Translations under genes and position numbers: made by a program
NCBI RefSeq assembly: GCF_027497175.1
Contig: NZ_CP114901.1
Location: 3,472,001 to 3,536,000, forward strand
Source: Verrucosispora sp. WMMD573
GTDB lineage: Bacteria; Actinomycetota; Actinomycetes; Mycobacteriales; Micromonosporaceae
Reading direction: 5' to 3'
Length of the DNA stretch: 64,000 nucleotides
Shown: in pieces, positions 35,227-42,126 of the stretch
Layout of the letters: the number at the start of each line of letters is the position of its first letter
Position numbering within the stretch: position 1 is the first letter of the stretch
Notes under the pieces: model-generated
Databases searched by the model: none
What the model saw: only the letters and a program-made list of their open reading frames with translations
What the model was told of the DNA's origin: nothing

Positions 35227-35991
35227 ATGAGCGATCCCGTGCCCGCCGAGGGCCAACCCGTCACCCCGGTTCCGCCGACCCCGGGCAGCCGGGTCGTCGA
35301 GGCGCCGCCGGCCACCCTGTGGGACCGGATGCGCCAGGATCCGCAGTACGCTCCGGAGCACCTCGCGCTGGAGGCGGTGCGCCGGCTCGGTCCGGAGGCC
35401 GCACAGTGGGTGCAGCGGATCCGGGCCGCGCAGCCCGGCATCGGCGCCGAGGCCCTGGCGGAGCAGGCGGTACGTCGGTTCGTCAACCAGGCCCGGCTAT
35501 CCGGGGCCGTCTCCGGCGCGGCCGGACTGCCCGGTGCGGTGGTCGACGTCGGCGTGCTGGCCTGGACCCAGTCCCGCATGGTCCTGCACGTCGCCGCCGC
35601 GTACGGCGTTGACCCGACGCATCCGGACCGCGCCACCGACCTGCTGGTCCTGCAGAAGGTGCACAAGGTTGCCGCGAGCGCCCGGGTGGCGCTGGGAGTG
35701 GCGGCCGGGCGGGAACGGGCGGGTGCGCTCTTCGGCGGTGGCGGGCAGGCGCCGCTCGGCCGGGTGGTGCTGCACCTCGGCGTCCGGCTCGCCCAGATGG
35801 CCGGGGTGCGCGCGGCGAAGCGGCTCTTCGCCAAGGTGGTCCCCGGAGCGGCGATCATCCTCGGCACCTGGGCGAACTCGTCGGCCACCAAGAAGCTGGC
35901 CGAGCGTTCCCGCGCGCTCTACCGTCAGCACGGCGAGTCGCGGATCCCGTTGCCACGTCGTTCCGAGGAGACCGACGGTCAGTCGGCGTAG
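35227..35991 (+). CDS. EcsC-family protein
   Basis: 254 residues. Acidic/Pro-rich start, then the EcsC region (PEHLALEAVRRLGPEAAQWVQRIR, AAGLPGAVVDVGVLAWTQSRMVLHVAAAYG, GVRAAKRLFAKVVPGAAIILGTWAN). The Ala/Gly/Val segments can be membrane-associated. Function unknown. ATG 35227 has AAAGGAGAGGTG directly before it. Its last 13 bases overlap the convergent SGNH hydrolase gene. Confidence 0.88.
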   Translation: MSDPVPAEGQPVTPVPPTPGSRVVEAPPATLWDRMRQDPQYAPEHLALEAVRRLGPEAAQWVQRIRAAQPGIGAEALAEQAVRRFVNQARLSGAVSGAAGLPGAVVDVGVLAWTQSRMVLHVAAAYGVDPTHPDRATDLLVLQKVHKVAASARVALGVAAGRERAGALFGGGGQAPLGRVVLHLGVRLAQMAGVRAAKRLFAKVVPGAAIILGTWANSSATKKLAERSRALYRQHGESRIPLPRRSEETDGQSA

Positions 35992-36830
35992 CCGGAGGAG
36001 CGCCAGGTCACCTCGGCGAGGCGGGACTGGCCGGCGGTATTGGGGTGGAAGTAGTCCAGCGGGTTGACCAGGTCCAGGTCGAAGCGGACCCGGTGCGCGG
36101 CCCCGCCGTCATAGCGGCATCGCGAGCCGTAGGCCCGGCAGGCCGCCCTCAGTTGACCGTTGTACGCGCTGATCCGTTCCCGGAACGCCGCGCGGCGGCT
36201 GCGATCCGCCGGTGCGGTCGACGTCGCCTCGGCCAACAGTGCCGGGCATACGCCCCGCCGCCAGGCGCGTGCCGCCCGGGGTTCGTCGTGGCCAACCTCC
36301 CAGAGCCGGTACAGGTTCGGGATGCTGACGACCAGGACGCGGGCCTTCGGTCGCCCCTCGCGTAGCACCCGCAGCCCTCGGTCGATCTCGGTTCGGAAGT
36401 CGGCCACCGGGGTCATCGCGTCGATCGTGGCCCGGCAGGCGTCGTTGGCGCCGACCAGCACCGTGACGTAGTCGGCGCGGTCGCGTACCGCCGCCTCCGC
36501 CTGGCCGGCCAACGCCGCGGCACGGGCTCCCGCCCGGGCGTGGTTGTGCGCCTTGCCGCGCAGGCCCCGGTTACGGTCGAGCAGTCGACGGTAGTGGCTG
36601 TCGACCCGCAGTCCGTCCCCGGTCGACCAGGAGTTGCGCTGGCACGAGGTGAGGACCAGACAGGAGCCGAAGCCCGTGGTGATCGAGTCACCGAGGGCGG
36701 CGACGACCCGGGGGGAGCCGGGCTGGGCCGTGCCACCCGACGGTCGCGGCGCCGCGTCCCCGCCCGCCTCGCAGGCCAACGCGACGAGCGCGAGCAGGCA
36801 GACGGCGGCGGTGGTCCAGCGTCCAGGCAT
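35979..36830 (-). CDS. SGNH/GDSL hydrolase, lipoprotein-like
   Basis: 283 residues. N-terminal signal ending LVALAC (Cys20) resembles a lipoprotein box, though the residue at -3 is Ala. GDSITTGFG (Ser block I), VLVGANDAC (block III) and DYFHPNTAGQ (block V His) mark the SGNH esterase fold. Probably anchored outside the membrane. ATG 36830 follows GGGGAAG. Tail-to-tail overlap of 13 bases with the EcsC gene. Confidence 0.88.
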   Translation of the reverse strand: MPGRWTTAAVCLLALVALACEAGGDAAPRPSGGTAQPGSPRVVAALGDSITTGFGSCLVLTSCQRNSWSTGDGLRVDSHYRRLLDRNRGLRGKAHNHARAGARAAALAGQAEAAVRDRADYVTVLVGANDACRATIDAMTPVADFRTEIDRGLRVLREGRPKARVLVVSIPNLYRLWEVGHDEPRAARAWRRGVCPALLAEATSTAPADRSRRAAFRERISAYNGQLRAACRAYGSRCRYDGGAAHRVRFDLDLVNPLDYFHPNTAGQSRLAEVTWRSSGYAD

Positions 36831-36965
36831 GACTTCCCCAGCCTCACAGCACAGCGCGACAGCACGGTGACTCTACGCGTACGGGCCGGGTGGGGCGCGC
36901 GTTGCTGTCGGGGATGCGGCAGTGCCCTGTCGTACCCCGGGCCGGCGTGCTATGACGGCCAGCCG

Positions 36966-37586
36966 CTACCGGTGCCGGAGTGCCCGTCGGTCGCCACGCC
37001 AGGGCGCCCGCTGACCGTGCAGCCACCAGTGCAGCGCCCTGGTGATCCGGGGCAGCACCAGGTAGGTCATCAGCGGGGTCAGGGTGAGCGTCATGACCAG
37101 TACCCGCGCCGCGGTCGGCAGCCCGGGCAGCAACTGGCCGGTCAGCAGGGTGGCGGTCAGGCTGAGCGGGAAGAACGCCAGCCAGATGGTCACCGCCTGC
37201 TTCCAGCGCGGAGGCGACGGCGGCACCGTCGGTTCCGCGTCGAGCGGCTCGACGGCCGCCGCGCGCGGGGGGTCGAACCAGCCCTCGATGCCGGTCCGCC
37301 GCTCGACGTGGGTGTGCTCGACGATGCCCTGCGCCGACGTCAGCCACCAGTGTCGCTGCGGCGATTCCTCCCAACGGCGCAGGGTGTCCGGGTCGGCGAA
37401 CCGGTACAGCATGTGCCAGTCGCCCGATCCGGGGGCGCGGCGTACCCAGCCCGCACCCAGAAAACCCGGGAACGCCTCGGCCAGCGCCGTGCCGGCCCGC
37501 ATCCACGCCACCATCTCGTCGGTACGGGCGGGGTCGGCGTGTCGGGCGACGGCGACGGTCACCGGCTCGGCATGGCTCACGGTCAT
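36966..37586 (-). CDS. Antibiotic-biosynthesis-monooxygenase-like domain with two membrane helices
   Basis: 206 residues. The first half has the ABM fold (VTVAVARHADPARTDEMVAWMRAG, FPGFLGAGWVRR, WHMLYRFADPDTLRRWEESPQR). The second half has two hydrophobic helices (about 132-150 and 163-185) and a basic end. Similar membrane-tethered ABM proteins are found in many bacteria; their role is unknown. ATG 37586 is preferred to an upstream extension. Confidence 0.82.
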   Translation of the reverse strand: MTVSHAEPVTVAVARHADPARTDEMVAWMRAGTALAEAFPGFLGAGWVRRAPGSGDWHMLYRFADPDTLRRWEESPQRHWWLTSAQGIVEHTHVERRTGIEGWFDPPRAAAVEPLDAEPTVPPSPPRWKQAVTIWLAFFPLSLTATLLTGQLLPGLPTAARVLVMTLTLTPLMTYLVLPRITRALHWWLHGQRAPWRGDRRALRHR

Positions 37587-37738
37587 GGGTCCATGTTCCC
37601 CGCCGATGTCCCGATCGGCCGGGTCACGCGGGGCCGGTGTAACGCAACGCACGGCAAGTCCGTGGCGCCCGGCTCCGTGGCGCCCGATGACCTTGCTGGC
37701 CGGCCGACCTTGTCACACGCGGCTGCTCGACTGGGCGC

Positions 37739-38560
37739 ATGACGAACCAGGACATGATTCTCGTGCTCGGCGGCACCGGCACGACCGGTCGGCGGGTGGT
37801 CCGCCGGTTGCGGGACGCCGGGCACCCGTTCCGATCCGCGTCCCGCTCGGGAGAGGCGCGCTTCGACTGGGCCGATCGGAATTCCTGGCGGCCAGTCCTT
37901 GCCGGGGTCAGCGCGATGTATCTGATGGCTCCGCACGACCGGCCGGTCGAATCCGACTTCGTCCGGCTGGCGGTGGAGCACGGGGTGAGCCGCGTGGTGC
38001 TGCTCTCCAGCCGGGCGATCGAGGCGATGGGTGACGAGCGACTGATGGCCGCGGAGGAGACGGTGCGTGCCTGCGGGGCGCAGTGGACGATCCTTCGCCC
38101 CGACTGGTTCGACCAGAATTTCGACGAGGGCTTCTTCCGGGAGTCCGTGCTCGCCGGAGAGATCGCCATGCCGGTTGGCGACGCCCGTCAGTGCTTCGTC
38201 GACGCCGACGACATCGGGGGCGTCGCGGTCGCCGCCCTCACCGGTGCCGGGCACGCCGGCCGGACGTACGAGATCACCGGCCCGGACGCGCTCTCCTTCG
38301 GCGAGGCCGCGGAGATCCTCACCGAGAAGGTCGGCCGCCCGGTACGTCATCTCGGTACGGCCGACGACTATCGGGCGATGATGCTCGCGCTCGGTGTGCC
38401 GGCCGAGCAGGTGGCGGGCGAGATCGCCGCCTTCGGGGCCCTGCGCGCCCTGGGCGACGGCCAGCCGACCGGGACGGTCCGGGAGGTGACCGGCCACGAT
38501 CCGACGAGCTTCGCCGCATACGCCGCCGATGCGGCGGCCCGTGGCGCCTGGGGTTCCTGA
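37739..38560 (+). CDS. NmrA-like NAD(P)-binding protein
   Basis: 273 residues. ILVLGGTGTTGRRVVRRL is an atypical-SDR nucleotide loop, followed by MAPHDRP, VVLLSSRAIE and WTILRPDWFDQNF; no catalytic Tyr-Lys pair is seen. This matches the NmrA/HSCARG group that senses NADP or reduces quinones. The start has no clear ribosome site. Confidence 0.88.
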   Translation: MTNQDMILVLGGTGTTGRRVVRRLRDAGHPFRSASRSGEARFDWADRNSWRPVLAGVSAMYLMAPHDRPVESDFVRLAVEHGVSRVVLLSSRAIEAMGDERLMAAEETVRACGAQWTILRPDWFDQNFDEGFFRESVLAGEIAMPVGDARQCFVDADDIGGVAVAALTGAGHAGRTYEITGPDALSFGEAAEILTEKVGRPVRHLGTADDYRAMMLALGVPAEQVAGEIAAFGALRALGDGQPTGTVREVTGHDPTSFAAYAADAAARGAWGS

Positions 38561-38622
38561 TCGGCCGGCACGGGCCGTCCCGAACGACGGTTAGCTCTGG
38601 CGGGGCGGGGTAGGTGGAGGTG

Positions 38623-38886
38623 ATGACGAGATCACAGCCCCGGCGAGCCCGTGGCACGGTCGGTCACGCGTACAGCGCACTGAACCTGCGGCTGGCGCTG
38701 GCCAGCTTCGGGCTCGTCACCTTGACCGTTTTCGCGGTGTTGGCGTTCCGTGCCGACGTGGTCTGGTTGGGTGTCGTCTGCGCCGTCTTCGCGGTGGTTG
38801 CCGTGGTCGACCTGATCATCATTCAACGTCGTCGCGCCGCCCGCCGCCGGGAGGAGCCCGGCGCGCGGCACTCGCTGTTCGAGTGA
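38623..38886 (+). CDS. Small two-helix membrane protein
   Basis: 87 residues. Basic start, AYSALNLRLALASFGLVTLTVFAVLAF as the first helix, VVWLGVVCAVFAVVAVVDLIII as the second, basic tail. I do not assign a function. ATG 38623 is the last of three nested starts; GTG 38614 is an alternative. It ends where the aldehyde dehydrogenase gene begins, 14 bases before that ATG, so co-expression is likely. Confidence 0.7.
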   Translation: MTRSQPRRARGTVGHAYSALNLRLALASFGLVTLTVFAVLAFRADVVWLGVVCAVFAVVAVVDLIIIQRRRAARRREEPGARHSLFE

Positions 38887-38900
38887 CGGGAGAAGCACTG

Positions 38901-40313
38901 ATGACCATCGCCACCACCAATCCGGTAAACGGCCAGGTGCTCAAGACGTACGAGGCGATGTCCGACGAACAGATCGACGGCGCGATCGAGCGGACCGACC
39001 TGGCGTACCGGCAGTTGCGCGGCACCACGATCGAGCAGCGCGGGCGGTGGCTGACCGCGGCGGCCGACCTGCTGGAGGCGGAGCGGGACGAGATCGCCCG
39101 GCTGATGACCACCGAGATGGGCAAGACGCTCGCCGCCGCCAAGGCCGAGGTCATCAAGTGCGCCACCGCCTGCCGCTTCTACGCCACCCGGGCGGCCGAG
39201 TTCCTCGCCGACGAGCCCGTCGACGCCGAAGCGGTCTCGGCGACCCGGGCCTTCATCCGCTACCAGCCCATCGGCCCGGTGCTGGCCGTTATGCCGTGGA
39301 ATTTTCCCCTTTGGCAGGTGATGCGTTTCGCCGCGCCGGCCCTGATGGCCGGCAACACCGGCCTGCTCAAGCACGCCTCCAACGTGCCGCAGACCGCGTT
39401 GCTGCTGGAGGACCTGTTCCGGCGGGCCGGCTTCCCGGAGGGCGCGTTCACCACGCTGCTGGTCGGCTCCGAGGCGGTGGACCGGATCCTGAGCGACCCC
39501 CGGGTACGCGCCGCCACGCTGACCGGCAGTGAGGTGGCCGGCCGGTCGATCGCGCAGATCGCCGGTCGGGAACTGAAGAAGACGGTGCTGGAGCTGGGTG
39601 GCAGCGACCCCTTCGTGGTGATGCCCTCCGCCGACGTGGACCTGGCCGCGCAGGTCGCCACCACCGCCCGCTGCCAGAACAACGGTCAGTCCTGCATCGC
39701 GGCCAAGCGCTTCATCGTGCACACCGACGTCTACGACGCCTTCGCCGAGGCGTTCGCCCATCGCATGTCGGCGCTGCGGGTGGGTGATCCGATGGACGGC
39801 GACACCGACGTCGGCCCGCTGGCCTCCGAGCGGGGGCGCGACGAGATCGACGCGCAGGTACGGGACGCGGTCGACAAGGGAGCCACGGTGCTCTGCGGCG
39901 GGGAGAAGCCGAGCGGGGAGGGCTGGTTCTACCCGCCGACGGTGGTGACGGATCTGAACCCGGGCATGCGGATGTGGGCGGAGGAGGTGTTCGGGCCGGT
40001 CGCCGGGTTGTACCGGGCCGCGTCGTACGACGAGGCGATCGAGCTGGCCAACGGCACCAGCTTCGGGCTCGGCTCGAACGCCTGGACCCGCGACCCGCAG
40101 GAGCAACAGCGGTTCGCCACCGACCTGGAGGCCGGGGCCGTCTTCATCAACGGGATGACGACGTCCTACCCCGAGCTGCCCTTCGGCGGGGTGAAGAACT
40201 CCGGCTACGGCCGGGAACTCTCCGCCCAGGGCATGCACGAGTTCTGCAACGTCAAGACGGTCTGGATGGGGGAGGGCGCCGCCACCGCCGGCGCCGGTGC
40301 CCACGCCGAGTAG
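38901..40313 (+). CDS. NAD(P)-dependent succinate-semialdehyde dehydrogenase family
   Basis: 470 residues of the aldehyde dehydrogenase superfamily. MPWNFPLW, LTGSEVAGRSIA, LELGGSDPF (Glu231) and NNGQSCIAAKR (Cys265) are the catalytic sites; PFGGVKNSGYGRELS near the end. Closest type is GabD/Sad-like. It would oxidise succinic semialdehyde to succinate, but broad specificity is usual. ATG 38901 follows GGGAGAAG. Confidence 0.9.
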   Translation: MTIATTNPVNGQVLKTYEAMSDEQIDGAIERTDLAYRQLRGTTIEQRGRWLTAAADLLEAERDEIARLMTTEMGKTLAAAKAEVIKCATACRFYATRAAEFLADEPVDAEAVSATRAFIRYQPIGPVLAVMPWNFPLWQVMRFAAPALMAGNTGLLKHASNVPQTALLLEDLFRRAGFPEGAFTTLLVGSEAVDRILSDPRVRAATLTGSEVAGRSIAQIAGRELKKTVLELGGSDPFVVMPSADVDLAAQVATTARCQNNGQSCIAAKRFIVHTDVYDAFAEAFAHRMSALRVGDPMDGDTDVGPLASERGRDEIDAQVRDAVDKGATVLCGGEKPSGEGWFYPPTVVTDLNPGMRMWAEEVFGPVAGLYRAASYDEAIELANGTSFGLGSNAWTRDPQEQQRFATDLEAGAVFINGMTTSYPELPFGGVKNSGYGRELSAQGMHEFCNVKTVWMGEGAATAGAGAHAE

Positions 40314-40343
40314 CCGCTGCTTACTCCTGCCTTCGGGTGGGTA

Positions 40344-41315
40344 GTGAAGCGCGGCATGACGGCGATCGCGTTTCACGCTTCCCACGAGCAGATCCACCCG
40401 CGCGAGCTGCTGGCGGCGGTGGTCCACGCCGAGCAGGTCGGTTTCGACGCCGCCATGTGCTCGGACCACTTCGCGCCCTGGAGCGAGCGGCAGGGCCACT
40501 CCGGATTTGCCTGGTCCTGGCTCGGGTCGGCGTTGCAGGCCACCGGTCTGTCGTTCGGGGTGGTCAACGCGCCCGGGCAGCGTTACCACCCGGCGATCAT
40601 CGCGCAGGCGATCGGCACGCTCGCGGCCATGTACCCGGGCCGGTTCTGGGCGGCCCTGGGCTCCGGGGAGGCCGCCAACGAGCACATCACCGGCGACGCG
40701 TGGCCGCGCAAGGACGTCCGTAACGCACGGCTGCGCGAGTGCGTGGACGTCATCCGCGCCCTGCTGGCCGGCGAGGAGGTCAGCCACGACGGCCTGGTCC
40801 GGATCGACCGGGCGAAGCTGTGGAGCCGCCCGGAGCAACCACCGGCGCTGGTCGGCGCCGCCGTCAGCGTCGCCACCGCCCGCTGGTGCGCCGAGTGGGC
40901 GGACGGCCTGATCACGGTCAACGCGCCGACCGACCACCTGCGCCGCATGATCGACGCCTACCGGGAGGCCGGCGGTCGTGGACCGGTGCACCTCCAGGTG
41001 CACCTGAGCTGGGCACCCGCCCAGGCCGAAGCGGAGGCGATCGCCTACGACCAGTGGCGCAGCAACGTGTTCGCGCCGCCGGTCTGCTGGGACCTGACCA
41101 CCCCGGAACACTTCGACGTGGTCTCCGCCGATGTGCCGATGGCCCGGCTCGCCGAGGTGGTCAACATCTCCGCCGACCTGGGCCGGCACGTAGCCTGGCT
41201 GGAGGAGTACGTCGACCTCGGCTTCGACCAGATCGCCCTGCACCACGTCGGCCAGGACCAACGCCCCTTCCTGGACACCTTCGGCGACCAGATCCTCCCC
41301 AAACTCCGCCCCTGA
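40344..41315 (+). CDS. LLM-class flavin oxidoreductase
   Basis: 323 residues of the luciferase-like fold. AEQVGFDAAMCSDHFAPWSERQGHSGFAWSWLGSALQAT and RYHPAIIAQAIGTLAAMYPGRFWAALGSGEAANEHITG are the cofactor-binding blocks. It resembles the F420-type LLM enzymes, including a subgroup that does not bind F420. Substrate unknown. GTG 40344 or ATG 40356 can be the start. Confidence 0.88.
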   Translation: MKRGMTAIAFHASHEQIHPRELLAAVVHAEQVGFDAAMCSDHFAPWSERQGHSGFAWSWLGSALQATGLSFGVVNAPGQRYHPAIIAQAIGTLAAMYPGRFWAALGSGEAANEHITGDAWPRKDVRNARLRECVDVIRALLAGEEVSHDGLVRIDRAKLWSRPEQPPALVGAAVSVATARWCAEWADGLITVNAPTDHLRRMIDAYREAGGRGPVHLQVHLSWAPAQAEAEAIAYDQWRSNVFAPPVCWDLTTPEHFDVVSADVPMARLAEVVNISADLGRHVAWLEEYVDLGFDQIALHHVGQDQRPFLDTFGDQILPKLRP

Positions 41316-41348
41316 CCCCCCAACCCACCCACCCCCCACCCACCTCGG

Positions 41349-41409
41349 GTTGATCATGAGGTTAGCGGCACTTGTCGATCTTCAAAGCGCCGCTAACCTC
41401 ATGATCAAC
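41349..41409. repeat. Palindrome family 1, copy 3
   Basis: Perfect 21-base arms 41349-41369 and 41389-41409. Between convergent LLM oxidoreductase and GNAT genes. The GNAT stop codon (41405-41407) lies inside the arm in the same register as the hrpA stop in copy 2. Confidence 0.92.
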
Positions 41410-41965
41410 GCAGGGGTGGGTGAGGGTGGGGGCGGGTGGGGTGGAGGGGACGGGTGAGGACCTGGCCGGGCCAGGGGGGATGGTTGGGGCGGGGCACGGT
41501 GAAGGGGTCGGTGGGGGTGAAGCCCTGGCGTTCGTACCAGCGCACCAACGCGCCGTCGTCGCCCGCGTAGCAGTCCACCCGCAGTAGCCCGACCCCGCGT
41601 TCCCGGGCCAGGTCGGCGGCGTGCGCCAGCAGCAGCGCACCGATGCCCCGCCCGGCGTACGCCCGGTCGGTGACCAGCAGGTTGACGTACAGCTCCGGCT
41701 CGGTCGCCGCCGGCACGTATTCGGTGGCCGCACCCACCACCAGCGCGCCGACCGGGCGATCCTGCGCCTGGGCCAGCCACAGTCCGCCGCCGGTGGCCCA
41801 CGCGTCGGCCTGGGCGATGCGACGGGGATCCGTCGAGGCGGGCCCGGTGCCCCACTGCCCGCTCCGGCCCCGCGCCACCAGCCAGGCGGTCGCGTCGTCG
41901 AGCAGCCGCAGCACCGCCCCCGCGTCCGCCGGACCACCCCTGCGCAGCACCACCCCGTCAGCCAC
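41405..41965 (-). CDS. GNAT N-acetyltransferase
   Basis: 186 residues. LLVTDRAYAGRGIGALLLAHAADLARERG is the acetyl-CoA loop and helix; YERQGFTPTDPF follows. The last 20 residues are Pro/His-rich and look like read-in to the palindrome that supplies TGA. The acceptor is unknown. GTG 41965. Confidence 0.82.
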   Translation of the reverse strand: MADGVVLRRGGPADAGAVLRLLDDATAWLVARGRSGQWGTGPASTDPRRIAQADAWATGGGLWLAQAQDRPVGALVVGAATEYVPAATEPELYVNLLVTDRAYAGRGIGALLLAHAADLARERGVGLLRVDCYAGDDGALVRWYERQGFTPTDPFTVPRPNHPPWPGQVLTRPLHPTRPHPHPPLR

Positions 41966-42019
41966 GCGTCCAATCCTGCCGCACGGCCCCGACCGCACCG
42001 TTTAGCCCCGACGACCAAG

Positions 42020-42060
42020 AAGTTCTGGTCCGGATCCCTGACGGATCCGGACCAGAACTT
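42020..42060. terminator. Strong hairpin with T-run
   Basis: 18-base stem AAGTTCTGGTCCGGATCC / its complement with 5-base loop (42038-42042), followed on the plus strand by TTT. It is the second hairpin after the cellulase stop, and also separates the GNAT gene from it. Confidence 0.8.
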
Positions 42061-42085
42061 TTTGATCACCTCTGCGGGACGGGGG

Positions 42086-42123
42086 CCGGGTGGGGTGCCG
42101 GTCGCCGACGGCACCCCACCCGG
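42086..42123. terminator. Hairpin directly after the GH9 cellulase stop
   Basis: 15-base perfect stem (42086-42100 with 42109-42123), 8-base loop, four bases after the stop of the minus-strand cellulase gene. Confidence 0.85.
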
Positions 42124-42126
42124 GGA

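Noticed and set aside
38823..41357. Very long minus-strand open frame of more than 800 codons
   Set aside because: It lies antisense to two clear plus-strand enzymes and its sequence is His/Gly/Val-rich noise, as expected from high GC in the opposite frame.
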